From an uncultured Christensenellaceae bacterium (lineage in GTDB: Bacteria > Bacillota > Clostridia > Christensenellales > UBA3700): a DNA stretch of 64,000 nt. The stretch spans positions 136,520-200,519 of the forward strand of contig CALWBV010000002.1 in NCBI GenBank assembly GCA_944376205.1, in the 5' to 3' direction. A program made the translations under genes and the position numbers. Within the stretch, counting starts at the first letter, position 1. Every line of letters starts with the position of its first letter. This document shows, in pieces, positions 45,843-55,989 of this stretch. The notes beneath the pieces are model-generated. The model was given only the letters and a program-made list of their open reading frames with translations, had not been told where the DNA came from and did no database searches.

Positions 45843-46223
45843 TCAGAGTATATTTTTAATTCGGTATATCAAAAGGTTTTTCGAATTTTGAGCCATACTC
45901 TTAATTACGTTGGTACGAGTCAAAGAGTCGTCATACATCTGCGAATAAATGGTCCCTTCCAATTCTCCGATCTCTTTATATATATCTTTGATATCGTTGT
46001 TGGGGCAAGTGAATTCAAGTATATCCCTTCGTTTTCCCCACCATTCTTTTAGAAGCGTAACTGCTTTCCCCGCCTCTTGATAACGTTTTTGAATCAGCAA
46101 ATATTGCACTTCATCGCATTTATCAGACAGCTCGTCAAAGCTCGTAGCCATAAATACCTGCTCACCTATGCCCAACGCCAATATTATTGCCAGAAGTATT
46201 ACCGTCAAGACTATTTTTGCCAT
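45843..46223 (-). CDS. DUF4363-like membrane-anchored protein
   Basis: 126 aa. One N-terminal membrane helix (about 4-24), then an extracytoplasmic helical domain with LSDKCDEVQYLLIQKRYQEA and LKEWWGKRRDILEF, typical of the DUF4363 family, whose function is unknown. AGGGTGAT precedes the ATG. It lies downstream of a DUF421 gene, a pairing that is common in Clostridia, but 469 nt with two palindrome copies separate them here. Confidence 0.78.
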   Translation of the reverse strand: MAKIVLTVILLAIILALGIGEQVFMATSFDELSDKCDEVQYLLIQKRYQEAGKAVTLLKEWWGKRRDILEFTCPNNDIKDIYKEIGELEGTIYSQMYDDSLTRTNVIKSMAQNSKNLLIYRIKNIL

Positions 46224-46320
46224 ATATCACCCTATGATTATCAATTTATTGCCACTTAAATTAATAACATTGCAAGATTTTTATGTAAAATAAGTCGGTT
46301 ATTTGCAATTTACGTTTATT

Positions 46321-46335
46321 TTGAACAATGTTCAA
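46321..46335. repeat. 15-bp palindrome copy 6
   Basis: TTGAACAATGTTCAA, about 98 nt upstream of the DUF4363 start codon. Confidence 0.85.
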
Positions 46336-46510
46336 ATTAATATTATCAGATTGTAGATTAGCTATATATCTTTTCTTTAATGTTGATTACCATTTTCTTT
46401 ACAATGACGGCATAGGAATATAGACACTAAATATTATAAAAGCAAATCAGCAACACTAATATTCCACGCATATAACGCAACTTTGCCTATATCAATATAT
46501 ATATTATATA

Positions 46511-46525
46511 TTGAACATTGTTCAA
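46511..46525. repeat. 15-bp palindrome copy 7
   Basis: TTGAACATTGTTCAA, 190 nt from copy 6 and 168 nt past the DUF421 stop. Confidence 0.85.
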
Positions 46526-46692
46526 TTTATATTATAATATCTAAACAAACCACATTTATCTTAATAACTCATGCATTTGATACGTTTTGATAACAATACA
46601 CAGTATTTTATTGTATTATCTCGTTTTGCTCGCCGTATGTGAATAACCTTTACTTTATTGCGTATATTTTGCAATATTAAAAGTATCATTCA

Positions 46693-47430
46693 TTATTTAT
46701 CATTCTTATTCTGATTATTTTTATTATCGTCAAGATCGTCTACATTTCCCGAAATATATTTGCCATGCTTGGGCTGAAGATAAAAGTCACCGTCTATTTT
46801 GACAAGCAACAAAAGGATATCTCTTATACCATAGTCGTATTTCTTGAGCAGTTTTTCAAGTTTATCTACATCAAAGCCGCTTCGCTCGATATTATGTTCC
46901 ATAAGCTTTCCTTCGCAAATAACAGAATACGGCAATACGGCAGGTTGAGACTGAAGATTAAGATCGGCAATTGTAACGCCTCTGTTTGCCGCTTTAGGCA
47001 CAACAGACATATCTCCGTTTGTTTCTACGATTGCCCATTCAAGTTCGGCAGGAGACGAATAGTTTTTTGATCTTATAGCCTCCATAATGTCGTGAATAGT
47101 CATATCGAGTTTGTTTATTGCAGCATAATCTATGCCGTCGGGAGTAATTACTATCACAGGCTTTCCGTTGATTAATTTTCGCATACGTATAGAATGTTTT
47201 ACTATCTTCGTAAGCGTGAATTCTACTACAAACAACGTAAAAATCGGCACAAGCCCGTATAATACAGGTACCTGCGTGTCCGACATGGGAATACAAGCAA
47301 GTTCTGCGGCAATAAGCGTAACCGCAAATTCAAAAGGTTGTAATTCGCCTAATTGCTTTTTACCCATCAACCTCATTGCTATAAGCAAAAAGAAATATAT
47401 TATAATCGATCTTGTAAATACTATCAGCAT
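46693..47430 (-). CDS. DUF421 (YetF/YcaP-type) membrane protein
   Basis: 245 aa. Three membrane helices in the first 80 residues (FTRSIIIYFFLLIAMRLMGKKQLGELQPFEFAVTL is the family signature). A soluble C-terminal domain follows with KPVIVITPDGI and SPAELEWAIVETNGDMSVVPK. A charged Asp/Asn/Lys tail ends the protein. Family function is not established; members recur near sporulation genes. No ribosome site; a CATAAT box ends 7 nt before the ATG, fitting the leaderless pattern. Confidence 0.88.
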   Translation of the reverse strand: MLIVFTRSIIIYFFLLIAMRLMGKKQLGELQPFEFAVTLIAAELACIPMSDTQVPVLYGLVPIFTLFVVEFTLTKIVKHSIRMRKLINGKPVIVITPDGIDYAAINKLDMTIHDIMEAIRSKNYSSPAELEWAIVETNGDMSVVPKAANRGVTIADLNLQSQPAVLPYSVICEGKLMEHNIERSGFDVDKLEKLLKKYDYGIRDILLLLVKIDGDFYLQPKHGKYISGNVDDLDDNKNNQNKNDK

Positions 47431-47436
47431 AATAAA

Positions 47437-47442
47437 ATTATG
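47437..47442 (-). promoter_or_regulatory. -10 element directly before the DUF421 gene
   Basis: CATAAT (47442-47437) ends 7 nt before the ATG at 47430. The -35 at 17 nt is weak (TACATA). Confidence 0.35.
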
Positions 47443-47496
47443 TGAAAATACTGTTTTATTATGTATAAACTCTTTTTAATCTTACCACAAAAGAAA

Positions 47497-47518
47497 AACG
47501 CACCATAAAAGATGCGTT
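47497..47518 (-). terminator. uvrBA terminator
   Basis: Minus-strand stem AACGCATC/GGTGCGTT (8 bp with one G-T), 6-nt loop, followed by TTTCTTTT; about 170 nt after the uvrA stop. Confidence 0.75.
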
Positions 47519-47687
47519 TCAATTCAGTTATTTTTTCTCGAATATTTGATGATTTAGTTTTTATTTATTCACTTCGTCTTTTATAAGCTCATTTTTAATT
47601 TAATGCAAATATAATCTACATACATATTGTAAAATGCGGCTTTGTAATATATCGAATAAATTGCAATAAATCAAAACCATTATAGCT

Positions 47688-50504
47688 TTATTCGTTAAGC
47701 TTTTGTTTAAGATAGCGCCCCGTATAACTTTGTTTGCATTCCGCTATTTCTTCTGGAGTGCCTTTTGCGACTATAGTTCCTCCGTTTTCACCGCCTTCGG
47801 GTCCGAGATCGATTATATAGTCGGCAACTTTGATAACATCGAGATTATGTTCTATTACAACGACGCTGTTACCTTTTGCGACGAGTCTTTGAAGTATCGA
47901 GATGAGTTTTTTCACATCGGCACTATGCAATCCCGTAGTGGGTTCGTCGAGAATATATACCGTTTTGCCGGTAGATCTCTTTGAAAGTTCGGTCGCAAGC
48001 TTTACTCTTTGAGCTTCGCCGCCCGATAAAGTAGTCGAGGACTGACCGAGTTTTACGTACGACAGACCCACGTCGTTCAATGTGACGATTTTATTGTAGA
48101 TTTGCGGTATGTTTCTGAAAAACTCGCACGCTTCCGCAACCGTCATATCCAAAACGTCATAAATGCTCTTGCCCTTATATTTTACCTGCAAAGTTTCTCT
48201 GTTATAACGTTTTCCTCCGCAGACTTCGCAAGGAACATACACATCTGACAAAAAGTGCATTTCTATCTTTTTGATGCCGTCGCCCGAACAGTTTTCGCAT
48301 CTACCGCCTGAAATATTGAATGAGAATCTACCGCTCTTATAGCCCCTGGATTTTGCCTCAGGCGTCTTTGCATAAAGATCTCTGATTGCCGTAAACACGT
48401 TGGTGTATGTCGCAGGATTTGAACGAGGAGTGCGACCGATAGGACTTTGATCGATACAAATAACCTTATCGAGTTCTTCTACACCCAAAATCTCCTTGCA
48501 ATTATTTTCACCGCTGCGTGCACCGTTCAACTTATTGGCAAGCACGGGATAAAGCACTTCGTTTATAAGACTGCTTTTTCCGCTTCCGCTTACACCGGTA
48601 ATCACGGTAAACGTACCCAGCGGAATATCGACGTCTATATCTTTGAGATTATTCTTATGAGCGCCTTTTATACTCAAAAACTTACCGTTTCCGGAGCGTC
48701 TTTGAGAGGGAACGTCTATTTTTTCTCTACCTGCCATATATGCGCCCGTAATCGAATCGGGGCAATCCATAACTTCCTGCGGCGTACCTGCAATTACCAC
48801 TTCGCCGCCTTCGACTCCCGCCTTTGGACCTATATCGACGATATAATCAGCCCTTCTCATAGTATCTTCGTCGTGTTCGACTACAATAAGCGTATTGCCC
48901 ATATCTCTCAACTTTTCAAGCGTCGCCAAGAGCTTGTCATTGTCTCTCTGATGAAGTCCTATACTTGGCTCGTCAAGAATATAAAGCACTCCCACGAGAC
49001 CGCTGCCTATCTGCGTGGCAAGTCTTATACGCTGTGCCTCGCCGCCGGAAAGCGTTGCCGCTGTACGGTTTAATTGCAAATAACTGAGTCCCACGTTCAC
49101 CAAAAATCCCAGTCTCGCCGTAATCTCCTTGATAATCTGTTTAGCAATTACCTGTTGAGTTTCGGTAAGCTGAAGATTTTCAAAGAACTTCAACGTCGCA
49201 TCTATCGGCATATCGCATACTTCATAGATATTCTTTCCGCCTACGGTTACGCCAAGCACTTCTTTCTTAAGTCTCTTTCCCTTACAAACTTCGCAAGGTA
49301 CTTCAGTCATATATTTTTCAAGTTCTTGTTTGACGTATTCTGACGAAGTTTCTTTATATCTTCTTTCGATATTGTTGGCAACACCCTCAAAACGCCTGTT
49401 GAATACGCCCGTGCCGTATTGAGAGTTGTAATTTATCTGCAATCTTTCCTCGTCTCCGTAAAGCAATATATCGATAATGTTTTTAGGCAAATCTTTAAGC
49501 GGCGTCTGAAGCGAGAATTTGTGTTTTTTTGCAAGGGCGATGTATATGGTCGAACTGTAATTCTGCATATCCATATTCCAGCCGCTTACATCCAAAGCGC
49601 CTTCCGCAACGGATTTATCCCATTTTACGAGTTTATTTATATCGAGTGCGCTTTTATATCCCAACCCCAGACATTCGGGGCATGCGCCGAATGGCGAGTT
49701 GAATGAAAACATTCTCGGCTGAAGTTCTTCTATACTGATATCGCAATCGGGACAAGCGTACTTTGTGGAATAAAGAGTAAGCACACCGTCAACTTCGACT
49801 TCCACAAGTCCTTCTGCAAGTTTAAGCGCAGTTTCAAGGCTGTCTGTAAGTCTTCTTGTAATATCCTCTTTAAGTATGATTCTGTCAACGACGATTTTAA
49901 TATTATGCTTTAAGTTTTTATCGAGATTGACGTCTTCGTCGAGTATATTATATTCGCTGTCGTCTATAATGAGCCTGCTGTATCCGCTTTTTTTGTAGCC
50001 TTCGATTTGTTTTTGATATTCGCCTTTTCTGCCTCTGACTACCGGCGCAAGAACTCTGATTTTTGCACCGAGTTTGTTGGCAAGAACTTTATCGGCAATC
50101 TGATCTACCGACTGATGCACGATTTCCTTGCCGCACACGGGGCAATGAGGCACGCCTATTCTTGCGTATAAAAGTCGCAGATAATCGTATATCTCCGTTA
50201 CGGTACCGACAGTCGAACGGGGGTTGTGCGACGTCGTCTTCTGGTCGATAGATATAGCCGGAGACAAACCTTCGATATAATCGACATCAGGCTTGTCCAT
50301 CTGTCCCAAAAACTGTCTTGCATACGACGAAAGACTTTCCATATAACGTCTTTGTCCTTCCGCAAAAATAGTATCGAAAGCAAGCGACGACTTACCCGAA
50401 CCGCTCAAGCCCGTAAATACCACGAGTTTGTCTCTGGGAATTTTGACGTCGATATTTTTGAGATTGTGAACTCTTGCTCCTTTAACGTATATATAATCCT
50501 GCAT
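47688..50504 (-). CDS. uvrA: Excinuclease ABC subunit A
   Basis: Damage-recognition ATPase of nucleotide excision repair. 938 aa. Two ABC modules with Walker [10 protein letters not shown] (N-terminal) and GVSGSGKSS (C-terminal), and signatures LSGGEAQR in both. Zinc modules are [28 protein letters not shown] and [27 protein letters not shown]. It starts 7 nt after uvrB, with AGGTG upstream, in one operon. Confidence 0.98.
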   Translation of the reverse strand: MQDYIYVKGARVHNLKNIDVKIPRDKLVVFTGLSGSGKSSLAFDTIFAEGQRRYMESLSSYARQFLGQMDKPDVDYIEGLSPAISIDQKTTSHNPRSTVGTVTEIYDYLRLLYARIGVPHCPVCGKEIVHQSVDQIADKVLANKLGAKIRVLAPVVRGRKGEYQKQIEGYKKSGYSRLIIDDSEYNILDEDVNLDKNLKHNIKIVVDRIILKEDITRRLTDSLETALKLAEGLVEVEVDGVLTLYSTKYACPDCDISIEELQPRMFSFNSPFGACPECLGLGYKSALDINKLVKWDKSVAEGALDVSGWNMDMQNYSSTIYIALAKKHKFSLQTPLKDLPKNIIDILLYGDEERLQINYNSQYGTGVFNRRFEGVANNIERRYKETSSEYVKQELEKYMTEVPCEVCKGKRLKKEVLGVTVGGKNIYEVCDMPIDATLKFFENLQLTETQQVIAKQIIKEITARLGFLVNVGLSYLQLNRTAATLSGGEAQRIRLATQIGSGLVGVLYILDEPSIGLHQRDNDKLLATLEKLRDMGNTLIVVEHDEDTMRRADYIVDIGPKAGVEGGEVVIAGTPQEVMDCPDSITGAYMAGREKIDVPSQRRSGNGKFLSIKGAHKNNLKDIDVDIPLGTFTVITGVSGSGKSSLINEVLYPVLANKLNGARSGENNCKEILGVEELDKVICIDQSPIGRTPRSNPATYTNVFTAIRDLYAKTPEAKSRGYKSGRFSFNISGGRCENCSGDGIKKIEMHFLSDVYVPCEVCGGKRYNRETLQVKYKGKSIYDVLDMTVAEACEFFRNIPQIYNKIVTLNDVGLSYVKLGQSSTTLSGGEAQRVKLATELSKRSTGKTVYILDEPTTGLHSADVKKLISILQRLVAKGNSVVVIEHNLDVIKVADYIIDLGPEGGENGGTIVAKGTPEEIAECKQSYTGRYLKQKLNE

Positions 50505-50511
50505 ATTACAC

Positions 50512-52467
50512 CTATTTTGACTTCTTGAGACTTTCTTTGAGTTTTGCTATCTGTTCTCTGTACTTGATTGCAAGCTCGAAGTCGAGGTTTGACGACGCAA
50601 CTTTCATTGCCGTAGCAAGTCTAGAAAGTTCTCTGTTGATATCTTTGACGGAAGTCTTTGTATCGTCTTCGATTTTCTTGGATATTTCGAGAGAATTGTT
50701 GATATCTTTTATAATTGTCTTGGGAACGATATTGTGTTCTTTATTATAAGCCGTCTGAATTTCTCTTCTTCGGTTGGTTTCGTCGATAGCTCTCTGCATG
50801 CTGTCGGTAATTCTGTCCGCATACATAATAACCTTTGCTTCGCTGTTACGCGCAGCACGACCAATCGTCTGCACAAGCGCTGTTTCGCTTCGCAAAAAGC
50901 CTTCCTTGTCGGCGTCGAGAATAGCGACAAGCTGCACTTCGGGTATGTCGAGTCCCTCACGCAAAAGGTTGATTCCCACAAGCACGTCGAAATCACCGCG
51001 CCTCAATCCTGCTATGATTTCTATTCTTTCGAGAGTGTCTATATCCGAATGCATATATTTGACTCTCAAGTGCTGTTCTGTAAGATATGCCGTCAGACTT
51101 TCTGCCATTTTCTTTGTAAGCGTCGTAACGAGTACCCTCGCTTTTTTTGCTACGACTTTGTTTATTTCGGAGATAAGATCGTCAATTTGTCCGTCGATTT
51201 TGTGTATCTCCACGACAGGGTCCACGAGTCCGGTAGGACGAATAAGCTGTTCGACGACTTGTCCTGCCTGCTCGAGTTCGTAATTGGCGGGAGTAGCCGA
51301 AACGCAAATCACCTGCGATATCTTTTCGTCAAACTCACTGAATCTCAAAGGTCTGTTGTCATAAGCCGACGGAAGTCTGAAACCGTAATCCACGAGATTT
51401 GTCTTGCGTGCAAGGTCGCCGTTATACATAGCTCTCAATTGCGGCAACGTCATGTGACTCTCGTCGATAAACATTATATAGTCCTTGGGGAAAAAGTCCA
51501 ACAGCGTATAAGGAGGTTGTCCCGGCTGTCGTCCGTCAAAGTATCTAGAATAGTTTTCTATACCCGAACAATACCCCATTTCTTTTATCATTTCGAGATC
51601 GTAGCTTACCCTCTCCTGAAGTCTTTGAGCTTCGAGAAGTTTTCCTTGCTGCTTGAATAGCGCAACTTGCTCAACCATGTCTTCTCGTATCTGTTTGAGC
51701 GAATCGTCCATTTTATCCCTTGCCACTACATAGTGACTTGCAGGGAAAATGTTGACGTGCTTAAGTGCACATATAGGCTTGGAAGTTACGGGATCGAATT
51801 GAACTATTCTCTCTATATCGTCTCCCCAAAACTCCACTCGTATTGCCGTATTATCGCTGTCCACAGGAAATATCTCGACAATATCGCCTCTCACTCTGAA
51901 AGTGGCTCTTACAAATTCTATATCGCTGCGCTTGTATTGTATTTCGACAAGCCTGTCAAGCAAAGCGTCTCTGTCTACGCTCATGCCCTCTCTCAAAGAT
52001 ACCGCCATTGAATAATACTCGATAGGCGCTCCCAAACCGTATATACAAGATACCGACGCCACAACTATAACATTTCGGCTTTCGCACAGCGCACTGGTAG
52101 CCGAGTGGCGCAATTTGTCTATCTCGTCGTTTATAGACAGATCCTTTTCGATATAAGTATCTGTCCTCGGTATATAAGCTTCAGGCTGATAATAATCGTA
52201 ATACGATACAAAGTATTCGACTTTGTTGTTGGGGAAAAATTCTCTGAACTCGTTGCAAAGCTGTGCGGCAAGCGTCTTATTGTGCGCTATGACGAGTGCG
52301 GGACGGTCAAGCTCTTTGATGACGTTTGCCATGGTAAAAGTCTTACCGCTGCCCGTAACGCCGAGCAATACTTGTGTACGGAGTCCGTCACGGACACCTT
52401 CGACGAGTTTTTCTATAGCTTGCGGCTGGTCTCCGCAAGGTGAAAATTTACTTTTAAGTTCGTACAT
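50512..52467 (-). CDS. uvrB: Excinuclease ABC subunit B
   Basis: Helicase-like damage verification subunit. 651 aa from [16 protein letters not shown]. Walker A GVTGSGKT, the beta-hairpin region [34 protein letters not shown], and [13 protein letters not shown]-terminal UVR motif ([27 protein letters not shown]) contacts UvrC. The ATG at 52467 has no ribosome site; the -10 ends 11 nt before it, leaving a leader of about 4 nt. An in-frame upstream TTG lies at 52506 inside the -35. Confidence 0.97.
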   Translation of the reverse strand: MYELKSKFSPCGDQPQAIEKLVEGVRDGLRTQVLLGVTGSGKTFTMANVIKELDRPALVIAHNKTLAAQLCNEFREFFPNNKVEYFVSYYDYYQPEAYIPRTDTYIEKDLSINDEIDKLRHSATSALCESRNVIVVASVSCIYGLGAPIEYYSMAVSLREGMSVDRDALLDRLVEIQYKRSDIEFVRATFRVRGDIVEIFPVDSDNTAIRVEFWGDDIERIVQFDPVTSKPICALKHVNIFPASHYVVARDKMDDSLKQIREDMVEQVALFKQQGKLLEAQRLQERVSYDLEMIKEMGYCSGIENYSRYFDGRQPGQPPYTLLDFFPKDYIMFIDESHMTLPQLRAMYNGDLARKTNLVDYGFRLPSAYDNRPLRFSEFDEKISQVICVSATPANYELEQAGQVVEQLIRPTGLVDPVVEIHKIDGQIDDLISEINKVVAKKARVLVTTLTKKMAESLTAYLTEQHLRVKYMHSDIDTLERIEIIAGLRRGDFDVLVGINLLREGLDIPEVQLVAILDADKEGFLRSETALVQTIGRAARNSEAKVIMYADRITDSMQRAIDETNRRREIQTAYNKEHNIVPKTIIKDINNSLEISKKIEDDTKTSVKDINRELSRLATAMKVASSNLDFELAIKYREQIAKLKESLKKSK

Positions 52468-52477
52468 ATTCAATGGT

Positions 52478-52506
52478 AGTTTAGCACAAATGTTCGTATT
52501 TTGCAA
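52478..52506 (-). promoter_or_regulatory. uvrB promoter with LexA-like box
   Basis: -35 TTGCAA (52506-52501), 17-nt spacer, -10 TAAACT (52483-52478). The spacer contains CGAACATTTGTGC (52496-52484), a partial match to the Firmicutes SOS box CGAACRNRYGTTYC. A repressor there would block polymerase. Confidence 0.6.
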
Positions 52507-52703
52507 GCATTTGCGTCGGTATATGTTTACAACATATCAACCTTATATTTTACATATCATACTAATAAATATTAGGCAAAATACCGTCGATTATTCAATT
52601 TGATTGTTTAGATTTAGAATGAACAGTGAATAACAAATTTACCGATGTCACCGTTATCGACAATTATAAATGATTTGATTGCGATAAAACCTCTGAAGAA
52701 ATA

Positions 52704-52732
52704 AAAACGTCCGCAAAAAAACTTTGCGGACG
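52704..52732 (-). terminator. Terminator of the 53-kb operon
   Basis: Minus-strand perfect 10-bp stem CGTCCGCAAA/TTTGCGGACG with a 5-nt loop, followed by TTTTTAT; about 37 nt after the stop at 52769. Confidence 0.92.
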
Positions 52733-52768
52733 AAATAACAATTCAAAAACTTAACAAATAAATTATTA

Positions 52769-53134
52769 TCACTTCGTAACAAGATGATAAAGAATTCTAC
52801 CTATAATAAATGAGCCTATAGCACCGCATACGGTAAGCGCAATTTTTAATTTTATCTGCCTTTTTTCCTTTGCCATTTGATAAGCAAAATCATATCCGAG
52901 TTTTTGCAAAGTGATGCAATAATAATCTTCACCCTTCTTTTCAGTGGTGATAAGCTCGACATAACCTTCGCTCACAAGCGCTTTAAGACAAATACCGAGA
53001 TCGCTCTTTTTGAATTGCATGGTATAAGGAAGCGTACCCAGCAAATCATTTTGACTTATGAGGCACGTACCGTCTTTTTCCACTGCCTTTTGATAGACAG
53101 ACTTCATTAGCGCTTTTGACTTTTTGTTAAGCAT
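52769..53134 (-). CDS. Unknown small membrane-anchored protein (second of pair)
   Basis: 121 aa from the ATG at 53134, which has GAGGAG at good spacing. Residues 1 to about 85 look like a winged-helix domain (LLGTLPYTMQFKKSDLGICLKALVSEGYVELI followed by a beta wing and YYCITLQKLGYDFA). A basic stretch (KEKRQIKLK) leads into one C-terminal membrane helix (ALTVCGAIGSFIIGRILYHLV). It starts 10 nt after its upstream neighbour, which has the same layout. I do not recognise either family. Confidence 0.75.
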   Translation of the reverse strand: MLNKKSKALMKSVYQKAVEKDGTCLISQNDLLGTLPYTMQFKKSDLGICLKALVSEGYVELITTEKKGEDYYCITLQKLGYDFAYQMAKEKRQIKLKIALTVCGAIGSFIIGRILYHLVTK

Positions 53135-53144
53135 ATTTTTCTCC

Positions 53145-53702
53145 TCAACCGATTGCTGCGGCAATCAATCCGCCTATTATTCCGAATATCAAGCCAAACA
53201 CAATACCCGAAACAAGACCTCCGACAAATCCGCCGACAAAAGCATTTTGTTTGAGCGACTTCAGCTCGAATTTCTTTTTCTTTTCGACTGCCGTCTGCGG
53301 CATTATGACAACGGTTCTGCCGTCATCTCCAGTCTGCACATAGGTATCTTTTAGTATTTCAGCCTGTTGGTCGGCGATTTCTTGTTCGTCGTCATGCTTT
53401 TTCGACGAAGCCTTTATTGCAGCCTGTTGAGCCGCAATAGCCTGTTCGACAAGAACTTTGTATTCCTGCACGATAACTCTCGCCTTATCGGTAAGCGTAA
53501 AACAAACCTCTTCTTCGTCCTTGTATTTATAGACGATACAGCTGTTCATTTTGAGTTCGTTCCAACTCTCGTCGAAAACAAAATCTTCAGGCGCATTTTG
53601 CCAAAGTCCTTTGAGTTCCGACCACTCGGCTACAACGTATTTGTTCTCGGGATACTTGTCGCACAGTTCGGCAAGATATCTCGTCGACGTATTGGATAAC
53701 AT
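53145..53702 (-). CDS. Unknown protein with C-terminal glycine-zipper membrane segment (first of pair)
   Basis: 185 aa, GGAG before the ATG. The N-terminal 75 residues may be a winged-helix-like domain (WSELKGLWQNAP, then SCIVYKYKDEEEVCFTLTDKARVIV). An Ala/Gln/Lys-rich coiled-coil (about 84-118) and a basic stretch follow. The C-terminal 30 residues are a Gly-rich hydrophobic segment (GGFVGGLVSGIVFGLIFGII), a glycine-zipper. Likely membrane-tethered and oligomeric. It begins 73 nt after hom. Function unknown. Confidence 0.75.
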   Translation of the reverse strand: MLSNTSTRYLAELCDKYPENKYVVAEWSELKGLWQNAPEDFVFDESWNELKMNSCIVYKYKDEEEVCFTLTDKARVIVQEYKVLVEQAIAAQQAAIKASSKKHDDEQEIADQQAEILKDTYVQTGDDGRTVVIMPQTAVEKKKKFELKSLKQNAFVGGFVGGLVSGIVFGLIFGIIGGLIAAAIG

Positions 53703-53775
53703 ACGGCAATCTCCTTATTGAAATATTGTGTGCCTTCGCTAACTTATATGTTTGTTATAAGTTTTCAAAAAAATA

Positions 53776-55047
53776 TTATTTTTCTACTCTTATCACGTTT
53801 TCTACGCTCAAAACATTGGGCAAACTCTTGATCTCTTCAATAGCCTGCTTCATAGCTTTTTCGGTAGTCTTGTGCGTAATAAAGATTACAGGAATAACTT
53901 CCTTGCTTTCGTCCTGACGCATTTGCGATATGGAAACTTTGTATTTTTTGAATACGGAAGCTATGTCTGCGATAACGCCGCTTACGTCTCTCGCATTCAG
54001 TCTCAAATAATAATCGCTCTCGAAATCGCTTACGATCTGATCCTGCGTCATTACATTGAACATTTCGGGATATCTTGCATGTTCAACCTGTCTTGCACAG
54101 AATACGATATCGCTGACGATAGCGCTTCCCGTAGGCAATGCGCCGGCACCCTGTCCGTAAAGCATGATGTCGCCTACTGCGTCACCTACAACGAATACTG
54201 CGTTGAACGCACCGTTTACGTTGGCAAGAGGATGATTCTTGGGAAGGAATACAGGATGAACTCTCGCTTCGATTTTATCTCCTCTCTGCTTTGCGATAGC
54301 AAGCAACTTGATAACAAATCCCATCTCTTTTGCGATTTTAATATCGACTGCCGTAATCTTCGTAATACCTTCTCTGTAAATGATATCTACAGGTACACGC
54401 TTATTGAAAGCAAGAGACGAAAGAATGCTCAATTTATAACTCGAATCGTAACCCTCTACGTCAGCAACGGGATTTGCTTCTGCATAACCCAAAGCCTGCG
54501 CATCTTTGAGAATGTCCTGATAATCTGCACCTTCTTCGGTCATTCTGGTAAGAATATAGTTGGTCGTACCGTTGATGATTGCTTTAATTTCCTGAATACC
54601 GTTTGCCTGCATTGCCTGCGTCATGGTACGGATAATAGGCATACCGCCGCCTGTAGTAGCTTCGTAATAAAGACCTGCACCCGTCTTTTGAGCAGCAGTT
54701 TCGAGATCGGGCCAGAATTTTGCAAACATTTCCTTGTTTGATGTAACAATACTCTTGCCTGATTCAAGCGCTTTTATGAGGAATGTTCTTGCAGGCTCGC
54801 TTCCGCCCATACATTCAACTACGATATCAACATTGGGGTTGTCACAGATTTCGTCAATATCTTTTGCAAGTATGGACAAATCCAAACCGAGGTTTGTTAC
54901 TCTCTCGGGAACTCTGTCCAAAGCCGCTGCGATATCGATATCGACACCGTATTCTTCGGCAATCTGTTTTTTACGTTCGAGCAATATTCTGCAAGTACCG
55001 CCGCCTACGACACCGAGTCCGAGTACGGCTACGCCAACTTTTTTCAT
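53776..55047 (-). CDS. hom: Homoserine dehydrogenase
   Basis: Reduces aspartate semialdehyde to homoserine, on the way to Thr and Met. 423 aa. An N-terminal NAD(P) fold (VGVAVLGLGVVGGGTCRIL) precedes the catalytic domain with GTTNYILTRMTEEG and DVEGYDSSYKLSILSSLAFN. A C-terminal ACT domain (about 345-423) suggests feedback control by threonine. AAGGAG precedes the ATG. No thrB or thrC lies next to it here. Confidence 0.96.
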   Translation of the reverse strand: MKKVGVAVLGLGVVGGGTCRILLERKKQIAEEYGVDIDIAAALDRVPERVTNLGLDLSILAKDIDEICDNPNVDIVVECMGGSEPARTFLIKALESGKSIVTSNKEMFAKFWPDLETAAQKTGAGLYYEATTGGGMPIIRTMTQAMQANGIQEIKAIINGTTNYILTRMTEEGADYQDILKDAQALGYAEANPVADVEGYDSSYKLSILSSLAFNKRVPVDIIYREGITKITAVDIKIAKEMGFVIKLLAIAKQRGDKIEARVHPVFLPKNHPLANVNGAFNAVFVVGDAVGDIMLYGQGAGALPTGSAIVSDIVFCARQVEHARYPEMFNVMTQDQIVSDFESDYYLRLNARDVSGVIADIASVFKKYKVSISQMRQDESKEVIPVIFITHKTTEKAMKQAIEEIKSLPNVLSVENVIRVEK

Positions 55048-55104
55048 ACAATTCTCCTTTGTCTTAACAATTAAAAACTTAAAAAGTTTCGTGTTTATAA
55101 AGTT

Positions 55105-55133
55105 ATTCTATAATATTTTTTGCTACTTGTCCA
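55105..55133 (-). promoter_or_regulatory. Putative hom promoter
   Basis: -35 TGGACA (55133-55128), 17-nt spacer, -10 TAGAAT (55110-55105), leaving a leader of about 50 nt with AAGGAG. Confidence 0.5.
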
Positions 55134-55170
55134 ATCAATACGGCTGTTTTTTGAAAATTTTATCTTCTAA

Positions 55171-55944
55171 TCAGCTATTCATATCGTAAATCAGCTTTAA
55201 TCCCTTGAGCGTAAGAGACCTGTCTACGACATCGATAATTTTTTCGCTTTCAGCATTTATGACGATTTCGCTCAAGCCGCCGGTCGCTATAACCTTGATA
55301 TCTTTGAATCCGCTTTCTTCCTTAAGTTTTTCGACGATATATTTTACGAGTCCCGTATAGCCGTAAACCATACCCGCCTGCAAAGACGTAACCGTGCTTT
55401 TAGCTATAATGCTGTCAGGCTTTACTATCTCTACCCTGGGAAGTTTTGCGGTATTGTTGACAAGACTTTCAAGTCCCGATATGATACCGGGCGCTATGCA
55501 TCCTCCCAAAAACTCACCCTTTGCAGAAACGACATTGAATGTTGTCGCCGTGCCGAAATCCACGATTATGCAAGGTCCGCCGTAAAGCTTGTATGCGGCT
55601 ACGCTGTTGACTATTCTGTCTGCGCCGACTTCCTGCGGATTGTTGTATTTGATGTTGAGTCCCGTTTTTATGCCGACTCCTACCATAATAGGTTTTTTGC
55701 CCAGATAATACTCGCAGGCATGCTCGATAGTATAATTGAGAGAAGGCTGAACAGATGACATGATTATGCCGTCGAATGCGTCAAGCGCTATATTTTTTGT
55801 GCTGAACAAATTGGCAAACATAATTCCTATCTCGTCTGCCGTGCGCACGACTTTGACCGACATTCTCCATGATTGAATAAGGTCTCCCTCCTTGTACACG
55901 CCCAACTTGATATTGGTATTGCCTATATCTATTACCAGCAACAT
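55171..55944 (-). CDS. coaX: Type III pantothenate kinase
   Basis: ATP-dependent phosphorylation of pantothenate, the first step to CoA; type III enzymes resist feedback by CoA. 257 aa of ASKHA fold. Signatures: VIDIGNTNIKLGVYKEG, GADRIVNSVAAYKLYG, IVDFGTATTFNVV, GGCIAPGI and ATGGLSE. AAGGAGG precedes the ATG, and the ECF S-component gene ends 45 nt upstream. With coaBC at 20 kb it covers the first three CoA steps. Confidence 0.96.
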   Translation of the reverse strand: MLLVIDIGNTNIKLGVYKEGDLIQSWRMSVKVVRTADEIGIMFANLFSTKNIALDAFDGIIMSSVQPSLNYTIEHACEYYLGKKPIMVGVGIKTGLNIKYNNPQEVGADRIVNSVAAYKLYGGPCIIVDFGTATTFNVVSAKGEFLGGCIAPGIISGLESLVNNTAKLPRVEIVKPDSIIAKSTVTSLQAGMVYGYTGLVKYIVEKLKEESGFKDIKVIATGGLSEIVINAESEKIIDVVDRSLTLKGLKLIYDMNS

Positions 55945-55989
55945 ATTAACCTCCTTGCCCCTATTACGGGTACGGTTATAACCGTCATC

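Larger units (their letters stand above)
46224..46692. other. Intergenic region DUF4363/DUF421
   Basis: 469 nt, very AT-rich, with two palindrome copies (46321, 46511) 190 nt apart. No promoter good enough to call and no small gene with a ribosome site. Confidence 0.6.
52468..52768. other. Intergenic region uvrB/52.8-kb membrane gene
   Basis: 301 nt with the uvrB promoter at the left and the terminator of the next operon (52704-52732) at the right. Nothing else seen. Confidence 0.6.

Noticed and set aside
53703..53775. Hairpin ACTTAT...ATAAGT between hom and the next gene as a terminator
   Set aside because: Weak AT stem without a T tract; read-through from hom is more likely.
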